Origin: a virus
Virus record (IMG/VR): IMGVR_UViG_3300045971_000432
Location: 1 to 51,010 of that record
Strand: one strand, 5' to 3'
Length of the DNA stretch: 51,010 nt
A program made the translations under genes and the position numbers. Of the stretch, positions 7,214 through 15,913 are shown piece by piece. The notes under the pieces were generated by a model. The model did not search any database. It was not told the DNA's origin and saw only the letters and a list, made by a program, of their open reading frames with translations. Every line of letters starts with the position of its first letter. The stretch's first letter is position 1.

Positions 7214-9463
7214 ATGGCTAATCAAGGCACGTTTATTAATGCAATTAATGCTAAGTCAACTAGCGTTCTTAAAGCGGATGAAGTTAGAAATAAAACAGTA
7301 GCGGTCGATCTTGCACAAAAATTATCAAATAATGCAAAGTTTGCCAATTTAGAAAGTAATAATTATAATAATCCATTAGATGCATTTAGAACTTATTCTA
7401 CTCATTTTATATTAACAGTCTCTAATTCGTCTGAGGCATTTAGAGCGGGTATTGGTAACACAGATGAAACACCTGCAATAATTTCTAAAGTTGGTAATAC
7501 TGAATTAGGTGAACCTATTAAAATAGGAGAAAATAAAACTGCATACCTAATGTTAGATTCAAGAAGATTTTCTCAATATGCTATAACGGATTTTGAATTT
7601 ACTACAGGCTTCGGTGCGAATGTTGATCCATCGAATCCTATTTTTATTTCTAGTATATTAACTATGAAATTGACTGATAATACTGGATTATCTTTCTTTA
7701 ATATGTTAATGGAATTATCTAGGAATAAGCTCCAATCTACTACCTCTTCAATGTATTTTTTATTGAATATGATTTTTGTGGGGCACCCTGATAATGGTGG
7801 TGATCCAGTTACTGTTTCAACTTGTAATATTTTAATGAATTTAAATAGAGTCGGCTTTGAGCTTACATCATCCGGTGGAACATTTGAATTATCATTCACA
7901 GAAGCAACCGGTCATAGTGGCGCAGCAGCTGATGGTGTTAATATCAATACTGATTATATGGGGAATGTTAAAGTTCTTTCATCTCAAGGAAAATCAAATA
8001 CTATTGGGAGTCTGATTGATTCTCTAGAGGATCAATTAAACATTCAGTCACTTGAATTTTATCAAAAGTTCACAAATAATGCGGGGGCTAATGGCAGTAA
8101 ACCGGATAACAAAAAAGTTAAATACGGCAAATTAGTTCAATATATGATTACAGTGCCGGATAATATCAGAGGTTTACCAGTTGACACTGCTGTAAAAGCA
8201 AGCAATAAAGAATCAACTTTTCTATCTAAAAAGCCAACTAGTGCAGCAACAGAAGAAACTAAAGCTAAAGTTTCAATAGAACAAGATTCCAAACAAAACG
8301 AATATTCACTTATATCATTCGGCCAAACAACTACTATTTCAGCAGCTATATTAAGCATACTAAAAACGTCTAAAGATTTTCTAAAATTATCAACAGATGC
8401 TGAAATAAAAAGTGAAAATGGAAAATTCGTTAGAACTATGATTACTAATACTTCTGATGATGTAACTCATGCAATTCATTTTGATATAATGTTTAACGAT
8501 ATCCCATTAGTATCGAAAATGGATGCTCGTGGTGCGCAAAATAATCCAGTGAATGTTATAAAATATGATTACATTTTCACTGGACATAATAGTCATATTT
8601 TAGATTTTAAATTAGCATATAATCCAGCAGCGGCAATATCAAGTATTGATATGGAGGTTGGTATAGGTAAAAATAGACATGCGACATTGGCTGCAGCGGG
8701 ACAGACTAAGGCTGCAGTTGCAGCCGAAAATAAGGGTGTTAACACCACTTCCGAAAGTAATACTTATGTTAGACAACAAGATCCAGTATTTTTTGCTATA
8801 TCAACTAAAAACGCAATAACAAGTAATGTTGATCAATACACAGAAGGTGTTAGTAAAGAGCAAGCAATTGAGGCTTTTAAATATAAACAAAATTTTGACA
8901 AGACTTATGCTAAGATAAATTTCGTTGGTACTCTTCATGCTGAATTAGCTATACGCGGTAATCCGAATATTATTAAGAAATATGCTGATAGGGCTGAAAG
9001 GAACGGGATTCCTCCTCACAGCATAATTGTAACAGGTGCTGTTGTTAATAGCCTAATTAATAAAGGTGAGAAAACAGCACAAGATAATTTTTTCAAAATA
9101 GTTAAACCAGGTTTAATTACCGCTAAACAGAATTATATTAATTCATATTTGACTCCAAAAATTAAAGCATTTGCTGATGCAGTTGCTAAGAAAAATTCAG
9201 ATGAAAGTCTATTGAATAATATTGATGTTTCAATGTTGCCTGTTTTTGTTAAATTAAATATTAAATATCCAAACACCGATTTTAATGGCAATTATAAAAT
9301 CGGTCAAGAGATGTTTACATCTGATTTTTTCTTTAACGGATATTATCAAATTTTAAAAATTCGTACTACTTATAATGGTGGCAATTTTACGCACAATATG
9401 TCAATTTATCCATGGGAAATTGATGAGGATATTTTTTCGCAGAAAGATGAAAAGGCTAAATAA
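7214..9463 (+). CDS. Large baseplate hub protein (gp27/gpD-like position)
   Basis: A 749-aa late structural protein between gp53 and the spike gene, the place of a baseplate hub. The N-terminal half (residues 55-230) is strand-rich and includes a long segment of aliphatic and aromatic strands around residues 120-220. The C-terminal end, NTDFNGNYKIGQEMFTSDFF, then NGYYQILKIRTTYNGGNF and MSIYPWEI, looks like the last hub domain of tail proteins of the gpD/gp27 class, where a QxFxxxYYVxxVxHxFxxGxF pattern is common. It is nearly twice as long as T4 gp27 (391 aa). The stop overlaps the next ATG by 1 nt (TAATG). The hub assignment rests on the C-terminal pattern and gene order rather than a strong global match. 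Confidence 0.5.
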   Translation: MANQGTFINAINAKSTSVLKADEVRNKTVAVDLAQKLSNNAKFANLESNNYNNPLDAFRTYSTHFILTVSNSSEAFRAGIGNTDETPAIISKVGNTELGEPIKIGENKTAYLMLDSRRFSQYAITDFEFTTGFGANVDPSNPIFISSILTMKLTDNTGLSFFNMLMELSRNKLQSTTSSMYFLLNMIFVGHPDNGGDPVTVSTCNILMNLNRVGFELTSSGGTFELSFTEATGHSGAAADGVNINTDYMGNVKVLSSQGKSNTIGSLIDSLEDQLNIQSLEFYQKFTNNAGANGSKPDNKKVKYGKLVQYMITVPDNIRGLPVDTAVKASNKESTFLSKKPTSAATEETKAKVSIEQDSKQNEYSLISFGQTTTISAAILSILKTSKDFLKLSTDAEIKSENGKFVRTMITNTSDDVTHAIHFDIMFNDIPLVSKMDARGAQNNPVNVIKYDYIFTGHNSHILDFKLAYNPAAAISSIDMEVGIGKNRHATLAAAGQTKAAVAAENKGVNTTSESNTYVRQQDPVFFAISTKNAITSNVDQYTEGVSKEQAIEAFKYKQNFDKTYAKINFVGTLHAELAIRGNPNIIKKYADRAERNGIPPHSIIVTGAVVNSLINKGEKTAQDNFFKIVKPGLITAKQNYINSYLTPKIKAFADAVAKKNSDESLLNNIDVSMLPVFVKLNIKYPNTDFNGNYKIGQEMFTSDFFFNGYYQILKIRTTYNGGNFTHNMSIYPWEIDEDIFSQKDEKAK

Positions 9464-10731
9464 TGAATAACAATACATCGAAATATGCGGCTGCTTCGAT
9501 ACCATTTATGATGGAGGGACAGGTGATCGCCACGAATGATCCGGACCAAATGGGTCGTTTAAAGGTGTGGGTCCCGGCTTTAGATGGTGAAAATTTTAAT
9601 GAAGATGAATTGCCATGGACTGATTATGCATCTCCATTTTCTGGATTTACTGTTGACATGCCAGCGGGAGGAACACCAGTAGCGAATTCCTCCCATGCAG
9701 CTTACGGTATGTGGGCAATACCAAAAATTGGTGCAACAGTTATAATATTCTGTCTTAATGCTGATCCTTCAGCTCGATTTTATTTTGCTTGTACGACAAG
9801 ACTTCATAGAAACCGTTCATTACCAGCAGGTAGAAATTTTGATGTTAACGGCAAAGAAGGACCATTTGGAGATGCTGGAGATGAGAGCGGGAATTTAAAT
9901 CCAATTCAACCAGCGTATGCTAATTTGAGAGAACAATTTCAGGATAAAACTAAACAGTCTGAATCTATTACTAGAGGTTTTTATGAGAGGCAAGTTGCTC
10001 AAGCAAAATCTAGTAAAGATGGTACTGAGGGATATTCAGAAAGTCCAGTAGATTCCTATTTAGATCCACAGACATCTTGCTGGGTTTCTCCAGGTAGACA
10101 TGCTATTATTTTTCAAGATGATCCTAAACGTTCTAGATTTAGAATAAAAACAGCTGAAGGTCATCAGGTTATTTTTGACGATGCAAATGAGAGAATTTAT
10201 ATCTCAACAGCTAAGGGTAAAAGTTGGGTTGAGATGGATCAAGATGGTCATATTAATATTTTTGGTTCTGATTCAATTAGTGTTAGATCTGGAAAGGATA
10301 TAAACTTTTTTGCTGATAGAGATATCAATCTTGAAGCTGATAGAGCTGTTAATATTAAAGCAAATAATGGTGACATACGACTTAATACAACTAAATCATT
10401 TCAAGTTAATGCTGGAGAATCTATAGTCCAGAGTGCTTGCGGTATTTTTGATATAAATTCAGAAAAGAGTTTAAAAATCACCGCAGCTATGGGATTAGAT
10501 GTAAGAGCTGGCACAGGATTAAAATTAACTGGAGACTCAACAGTAGATATAAAAGCTGGATCAATGATTAGAGAAAGTGCAACTAGAATAGATCTTAATG
10601 GACCTCCAGCCCAAACTGCTGAAAAAGCATCTTGTGCTAAACTTGCTGAACCTCCTACAGTTGTACCAGGTCATGAACCTTGGACTAGACCTGTATCTGA
10701 TAAGAAGCGCGGGCCGAATTGGAAACAGTGA
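9463..10731 (+). CDS. 5: Central spike protein, gp5-like, OB-fold plus beta-helix, no lysozyme domain
   Basis: A 422-aa trimeric cell-puncturing spike. Residues 14-110 form an OB-fold typical of gp5/VgrG: EGQVIATNDPDQMGRLKVWVP, then WAIPKIGATVIIFCLNADPS. Residues about 200-370 carry the VgrG/gp5 beta-helix. CWVSPGRHAIIFQDD leads to GHQVIFDDANERIYISTAKG, then short strands with DI-xx-x repeats (GKDINFFADRDINLEADR, AVNIKANNGDIRLNTT). T4 gp5 (575 aa) has a lysozyme domain between these two parts; here residues 110-200 are a short linker with no recognisable catalytic motif. The C terminus (VPGHEPWTRP) matches the tail of marine T4-like gp5 proteins as I recall them. Peptidoglycan-cutting during entry must come from another protein. 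Confidence 0.85.
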   Translation: MNNNTSKYAAASIPFMMEGQVIATNDPDQMGRLKVWVPALDGENFNEDELPWTDYASPFSGFTVDMPAGGTPVANSSHAAYGMWAIPKIGATVIIFCLNADPSARFYFACTTRLHRNRSLPAGRNFDVNGKEGPFGDAGDESGNLNPIQPAYANLREQFQDKTKQSESITRGFYERQVAQAKSSKDGTEGYSESPVDSYLDPQTSCWVSPGRHAIIFQDDPKRSRFRIKTAEGHQVIFDDANERIYISTAKGKSWVEMDQDGHINIFGSDSISVRSGKDINFFADRDINLEADRAVNIKANNGDIRLNTTKSFQVNAGESIVQSACGIFDINSEKSLKITAAMGLDVRAGTGLKLTGDSTVDIKAGSMIRESATRIDLNGPPAQTAEKASCAKLAEPPTVVPGHEPWTRPVSDKKRGPNWKQ

Positions 10732-10744
10732 TTATTATAGACTT

Positions 10745-10752
10745 AATAAATA
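10745..10752 (+). promoter_or_regulatory. Late promoter-like box before gp25
   Basis: AATAAATA, one mismatch from the late octamer, lies in the short gap between the spike gene and gp25, 21 nt before the gp25 ATG at 10774. An AAGGA ribosome site follows it. Confidence 0.4.
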
Positions 10753-10773
10753 GAACTCAATTAAGGATTTAAT

Positions 10774-11139
10774 ATGTCAATTTATAAAGGTTTTTCAACG
10801 TTAAATTGGGGATCAACTAGAACGTTCAATCTTACTGATATTGAATTAGTAAAAAGGGACTTAATGATTCATATTTTCACTATTAAAGGTGAACGGGTTA
10901 TGATGCCTGGATTTGGAACAAGAATTCCAATGCTAGCATTTGAACCTAATGACGAAGAAACTAGAAAAGTAGTAGAATCCGATTTAACAGAAGTATTTAA
11001 TTATGATCCCCGGGTTAAATTAATAGCATTAGAAGTGCTATGTCTGCCAGATAATAATGCTATTATAGCGCTAGCAGATCTTCTATATGTAGAATTTAAT
11101 GTAAGAGATACATTACGAATTGATGTACCAACGCAATAA
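10774..11139 (+). CDS. 25: Baseplate wedge protein gp25
   Basis: A 121-aa member of the GPW/gp25 family, the conserved sheath-initiator wedge protein of contractile tails. The key block is IKGERVMMPGFGTRIPMLAFEP (residues 36-57), in which GER-x-x-x-P-x-FG-x-x is the family signature. DPRVKLIALEV follows near residue 86 and corresponds to the DPR-x-x-x strand. Length matches T4 gp25 (132 aa). The EPR-type core that recruits sheath is present in conserved position as FEPND. It is followed after 5 nt by an inserted HNH gene. Confidence 0.93.
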   Translation: MSIYKGFSTLNWGSTRTFNLTDIELVKRDLMIHIFTIKGERVMMPGFGTRIPMLAFEPNDEETRKVVESDLTEVFNYDPRVKLIALEVLCLPDNNAIIALADLLYVEFNVRDTLRIDVPTQ

Positions 11140-11144
11140 GAGAA

Positions 11145-11924
11145 ATGTTTAAAGATAACAAATATAAAACTTGGTATTTAAGTCTTATGACTAAATCGAA
11201 TAACAGAAATTTGTCATCTGAAATTTATACTGAGTCGCATCATATTATTCCTAGAAGTTTAGGTGGAACAAATGAAGATTCTAATCTTGTGGTATTGACG
11301 GCTAGAGAGCATTTTATTGCGCATTTACTTTTAAGCAAATTTACTACTGGACAAGCAGTGTATAAAATGAATAAAGCAGTAAAAATGATGACTTGTAATA
11401 TAGTGCTCAGAGATAAATCTATTATCAGTCGGTACAATCCTCCTTCTAAAATCTATGAAATACTTAGGAAGTTATCTAATGGTGAACATTCTAAAGAGAC
11501 TAGAAAATTAATTTCGGAAAATTTAAAAGGTTGGACATCAAGAAAAAATCCCGAAGAATTAATAGCAATGAAAATTAAACAGAGTAAAGCACATTTAGGA
11601 AAGAAATTAACTGAAATTACTAAGTTAAAGATGGGACAAGCTAAAATTGGCAAAGCTAGAAATCCAGAAATAGGAAAAAAGATTGGAATTTCGCAAACAG
11701 GTAAATACGTATCAAATGAAATATGTCTTAAAATTAAAAATTCATTAAAATATCAATGGACGTTAAAAAATCCAGAAGGTTTGATATTAATATCAGATGA
11801 TTTATTACAATTCTGTGATGATAATTCAGTAGTTTATTCATCATTAATAAAAACACTAGTGTCAGGCATGCCTTTAGAAAAAGGTAGATCAAAAGGCTGG
11901 CAAGTTATAGGAAGAACTAAATGA
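11145..11924 (+). CDS. HNH homing endonuclease with NUMOD3 repeats
   Basis: A 259-aa homing endonuclease lodged between gp25 and gp6. Residues 28-60 hold the HNH core ESHHIIPRSLGGTNEDSN, followed by LVVLTAREHFIAHLLL. The paired His, the Asn and the distal His are all in place. From about 110 to 190 come NUMOD3-type DNA-binding repeats (GEHSKETRKLISENLKG, then KQSKAHLGKKLTEITKLKMG, AKIGKARNPEIGKKIG). The C-terminal DDNSVVYSSLIKTLVSG looks like a helix-turn-helix (IENR1/NUMOD1-like) element. The stop overlaps the gp6 start as ATGA, so its insertion kept translation of gp6 coupled. It is richer in Lys/Ile than its neighbours. It is likely mobile and not needed for tail assembly. Confidence 0.88.
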   Translation: MFKDNKYKTWYLSLMTKSNNRNLSSEIYTESHHIIPRSLGGTNEDSNLVVLTAREHFIAHLLLSKFTTGQAVYKMNKAVKMMTCNIVLRDKSIISRYNPPSKIYEILRKLSNGEHSKETRKLISENLKGWTSRKNPEELIAMKIKQSKAHLGKKLTEITKLKMGQAKIGKARNPEIGKKIGISQTGKYVSNEICLKIKNSLKYQWTLKNPEGLILISDDLLQFCDDNSVVYSSLIKTLVSGMPLEKGRSKGWQVIGRTK

Positions 11925-14900
11925 CAATAAGAAATACTTATGCAGCAGAGAGTTGGGATAAAGTTTATAGCGCATTCACACAGATAAATTTTACGTCATA
12001 TGATTTCGATGTTGTCAAAGAATCACTCCTTCAGTATTTAAAAATTTATCATGCTGAACACTTTAATGATTTTATTGAAAGTTCAGAACTAATTGCTATC
12101 TTAGAACTATTTGCATATGTGGCTGAATTATTAGCATATCGTGTGGATACAATGGCTCATGAAAATTTTATCACAACAGCACAACGTAAACAATCAATTT
12201 TACGTTTAGCAAGATTAATTTCATATCGTGCAGCGAGGAATATTCCAGCTCGTGGATTAGTTAAAATTACTACTGTCAAAACATCAGAAGTAATTTTTGA
12301 TTCACTTGGTAATAATTTAGCTAATATTGCTATAACTTGGAATGATGCAAATAATACTAATTGGAAAGAACAATTCTTTTTAGTTATTAATAAATCATTA
12401 ACTACTAGATTTGGACAACCATCCAAATCATTCCAAGTTGGCGACGTATTAATGCAGCTCTATACATTTAATAATCAAGCGAATGATTTTGCTAATGGTG
12501 TTTTTCCATTTACTGTTCCTGGAGATGGAATTAATATGGAACTAGTTCCAGTTGATATAGATGAAAATGGTCCATTCGAACGAGCACCGGATGTAAATCA
12601 ACAGTTTAATATTGTTTATGCAACTGATGGAAAAGGAGATGGATCTGATTTTACTGGATTCTTAATATTTGCTAAGCAAGGATCAATGACTCGTCTTGAT
12701 TATACTATTAATGAACCAGCGGCCAATAGAAGATTAGAATTGGATGCTGTTAATATTAATGACACAGATATCTGGATTTATAGAGTTGATGATAATGCTG
12801 TCGTTACTGAAATTTGGAAGCGAGTTGAAACATTAAATGAACAGAATTTATTCTTTAATGATGATGCATCGTCACGGAAGAAATTTGAAGTTGAAACATT
12901 AGAAAATGATAGAATTGCTTTAATTTTTGGAGATGGAAATTTTAGTGACACACCTGTTGGAAAGTTCCAAATATGGTCACGCACATCTATAAATCAAGAT
13001 TTAAATATTCAGAAAAATAAAGTTGTTAATCAACGTATGGCATTTAGATATGTTACACCAACTAATTTAAATCAAGAATTTAATTTAACATTCTCATTAA
13101 CAGCTGCCATTCAAAACAATGCACCATCTGAAACAGCTGAACACATTAGACAATCTGCGCCATCAACATATTATGCGCAGAATAGAATGGTTAATGGACA
13201 AGATTATAATACGTTCATGTTAAAAGATTCTACAATTTTACGATTAAAAACTATTAATAGAACTTTTGCAGGTCAACCTAAATTTATAGAATGGAATGAC
13301 GCATCTCGCAAATATGAAAATATAAAACTGTTTGGTGATGATCTTAAAATGTTTTTAGATGTATCGGCAGACATGGTTGAAACCAGATCTAGTTCAAAAA
13401 CTATCATTGACAGCTTTATTGAACCATTATTGCAGTCCAATTCTATTCTAAATGTGCTAACACATATTTTAGCAAGTGATGCTGAGTCTGCTGGAATTAT
13501 TACCTATCCACGCAGAAAATTTATAGAAGACAATAGACGTATCTATAAAGATATTAATGGAGACAATGTTAATCCATATGGTAAAAATTTAGCTGCTCCA
13601 ATTTACGATGCAGATACTGGAACATATTCTCCTGGCGATCCTGATACTGCTGAATATGTTCTTGGAGATATTTCAGAAGTAAACGGAAGCTTAAATGAAA
13701 AGACTGTTATTCAAGCAGCACTTGATCAACACTGGTTCGGTGAGCCATCATCATATGCTACTATTAATGGTACACGTCATGGTGTTATTGCTGATCCTAT
13801 TTTATTCCCAGAAGATGATGGAAAAATTTATGTATCTGATTTGCCTAGAACTATTGATGGTGTAAACACTTATCCACCGGGTGATTCAGGGTCAGGGCTT
13901 CAACCTATAGCAAGACAGAAATATTTTGGTTTGCGATATAATAAATTCCTATCTGCATTTGGTGATGGAAAGATTGAACTATTTAATTTTGATTCTACTG
14001 TTTCTGGGAACTATGGACCTACATCAGTAGCCGCCGGTATAGAATATGATATCAGTAAAATTGAAACGATTACAATTGAATTAACATCTGACACAACAAC
14101 ATTTTCTGTTATAAGTAATGTTCGTGGTAAATTAGCAGATTACAGTCTAATATCAGCTAATACTAAGTGGTCCGAACAGCACAGTGGAATTGCACCAATT
14201 GATTTTGTTATTACAAATACAGGTACTCCATTTGCAGCAGGCGATTCTTTTGCTGTTGATATTAAACATAACGGAACTTCATTTGAGGCTAATGTCAGAT
14301 CATTCGGTACCCAAACAGCTTATAAATTTAATACTATTGGTTGGTGGGAATTAGTTCCGACTGATGTTATAACTCAAACAGTAGATAAGGGTGGGTCGGG
14401 CATTTTTACTGGAACAGTTGCAACGGATGGAACTACTGGTATTACAGATGCAGTTGATCAAGAGACGGCGCCAAATGATGCACCCACTTTAGTACAGCAA
14501 ATGACATTCGATGAATCATCTCAGGCTACTTCTTGGGTATTTTTGATTGCTAGAAATGATGATGATACTACTGGAGAAGATAGAAGCTGGTACATCTATA
14601 ATAGAAACATGAAGATAGTTGTCGACAGCCCAGCAACAAAATTTTGGTATAACCAAACATCGCAAATAATTGATAGTGATACAAAGAAACCAGTATTTGA
14701 TAAAATTAGAATTCTTAGATCTAATTTAGATGAAAATGGAATCCCGTTGAAAAAGGCTGACATTTATGACGTTGTTGGATTTGTTTATGATGCTGACGGT
14801 ATTAATAATTTTAATCAATTAGAAGTTCTACCGACTGACACTATTAATTTCACCCAAGCTGGTGACACAATTCCAGATAATGTATTACAGTTTGAAAATT

Positions 14901-15835
14901 TTGCTAAGAATTCCTATCAGTATGGAATTTATAATACTGAAACAAAAGAAATTGACTGGTTTGGTTGCGATTCAAATGGTCCTGGATATGAATTACTTGG
15001 ATATGATGAAGTAGATTATGATACAATTCCATACGATACGATAGGCTTACGTATTACTGGCGGGGCAGACTATTGGTTCCCTAATGGTAGCATGGTTGGT
15101 CAGATACCAGCTGGTAGCGCAGAAATTAATCCACAAACTGTAGTTAGAAGATTGATGGTTGTTTCACCTGTATCATTTGTTGATACGTCGAATGACGTTT
15201 ATGGTTGCAATATTATTAAGGGATTGGATTTTATGTGGCAACACTTTAGTCCGGTTACAAATTTAATTGATCCATCTGTAACAAATATTCATGATGCATT
15301 TATTATGACCCGTGGATATTATAATAGCATGTCAGACTATATTAAGGGAATTTCTAATATTGAACCATCTCCACCTACACCGTTGGATTTGAGAACATCA
15401 TATGGTTATTTGTTAAAGAACAAAATGCTTTCAGATACTGTTGTTTTGCATTCTGGAAAACTTAAGCTTCTATTTGGACCTAAAGCTGATCAGAGATTTA
15501 GAGCAAAGTTTAGAGTTATTATTGCTCCAGGCGCAACATTTTCTAGTGAGAGAATTAAATCAGAGATAATAGCAGTAACTGATACGTTCTTTGATATTCA
15601 AAATTGGGATTTCGGAGATAAGTTTTATGCAACGGAATTGATTTCACTAATACATCAAAGACTAGCAACTCAAATATCGTCAGTAGTTATTGTTCCTACG
15701 TATTCTATTAATTCTTTTGGATCATTGTTTACTATTGATTCAGGTTTTGATGAGATTCTTCAGTCATCAGCAACAGTAGATGATGTTGAAATTGTAGATG
15801 CTCTTACTCCATCAGTATTGAGACAGATCAGGTAG
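11921..15835 (+). CDS. 6: Baseplate wedge protein gp6, enlarged
   Basis: Major wedge ring protein. The N-terminal 110 residues carry the gp6/gpJ hallmark: ELFAYVAELLAYRVDTMAHE, then TTAQRKQSILRLARLISYRA-ARNIPARG. Residues about 320-480 include the ring-forming segment LIFGDGNFSDTPVGKFQ, in which a GDG turn is typical. At 1304 aa it is twice T4 gp6 (660). The extra length lies mainly after residue 550 and includes, at about 716-785, one copy of a beta module ending FVITNTGTPFAAGDSFAVDI that recurs in the next two proteins. The C terminus (RFRAKFRVIIAPGATF, then SLIHQRLATQISSVVIVP) resembles the usual gp6 end. It starts inside the HNH stop. Confidence 0.88.
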   Translation: MTIRNTYAAESWDKVYSAFTQINFTSYDFDVVKESLLQYLKIYHAEHFNDFIESSELIAILELFAYVAELLAYRVDTMAHENFITTAQRKQSILRLARLISYRAARNIPARGLVKITTVKTSEVIFDSLGNNLANIAITWNDANNTNWKEQFFLVINKSLTTRFGQPSKSFQVGDVLMQLYTFNNQANDFANGVFPFTVPGDGINMELVPVDIDENGPFERAPDVNQQFNIVYATDGKGDGSDFTGFLIFAKQGSMTRLDYTINEPAANRRLELDAVNINDTDIWIYRVDDNAVVTEIWKRVETLNEQNLFFNDDASSRKKFEVETLENDRIALIFGDGNFSDTPVGKFQIWSRTSINQDLNIQKNKVVNQRMAFRYVTPTNLNQEFNLTFSLTAAIQNNAPSETAEHIRQSAPSTYYAQNRMVNGQDYNTFMLKDSTILRLKTINRTFAGQPKFIEWNDASRKYENIKLFGDDLKMFLDVSADMVETRSSSKTIIDSFIEPLLQSNSILNVLTHILASDAESAGIITYPRRKFIEDNRRIYKDINGDNVNPYGKNLAAPIYDADTGTYSPGDPDTAEYVLGDISEVNGSLNEKTVIQAALDQHWFGEPSSYATINGTRHGVIADPILFPEDDGKIYVSDLPRTIDGVNTYPPGDSGSGLQPIARQKYFGLRYNKFLSAFGDGKIELFNFDSTVSGNYGPTSVAAGIEYDISKIETITIELTSDTTTFSVISNVRGKLADYSLISANTKWSEQHSGIAPIDFVITNTGTPFAAGDSFAVDIKHNGTSFEANVRSFGTQTAYKFNTIGWWELVPTDVITQTVDKGGSGIFTGTVATDGTTGITDAVDQETAPNDAPTLVQQMTFDESSQATSWVFLIARNDDDTTGEDRSWYIYNRNMKIVVDSPATKFWYNQTSQIIDSDTKKPVFDKIRILRSNLDENGIPLKKADIYDVVGFVYDADGINNFNQLEVLPTDTINFTQAGDTIPDNVLQFENFAKNSYQYGIYNTETKEIDWFGCDSNGPGYELLGYDEVDYDTIPYDTIGLRITGGADYWFPNGSMVGQIPAGSAEINPQTVVRRLMVVSPVSFVDTSNDVYGCNIIKGLDFMWQHFSPVTNLIDPSVTNIHDAFIMTRGYYNSMSDYIKGISNIEPSPPTPLDLRTSYGYLLKNKMLSDTVVLHSGKLKLLFGPKADQRFRAKFRVIIAPGATFSSERIKSEIIAVTDTFFDIQNWDFGDKFYATELISLIHQRLATQISSVVIVPTYSINSFGSLFTIDSGFDEILQSSATVDDVEIVDALTPSVLRQIR

Positions 15836-15913
15836 TCTCATTCCGTCCGTTTCAGAAACGGAATAAATAATCTATCAAGCTATTAAGATTATTTCTTTCC
15901 GTTTCTGGACATT
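15836..15913 (+). promoter_or_regulatory. gp6-gp7 gap with hairpin and late promoter-like box
   Basis: This 78-nt gap holds ATTCCG (15840-15845) pairing with CGGAAT (15859-15864), with the nested palindrome CCGTTTCAGAAACGG inside. Directly overlapping is AATAAATA (15862-15869), a one-mismatch late box. CCGTTTC appears again at about 15899, just before the next ATG, where the ribosome site (CTGGA) is weak. The layout suggests a local promoter and perhaps a structured leader for the giant gp7-position gene. Confidence 0.4.
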
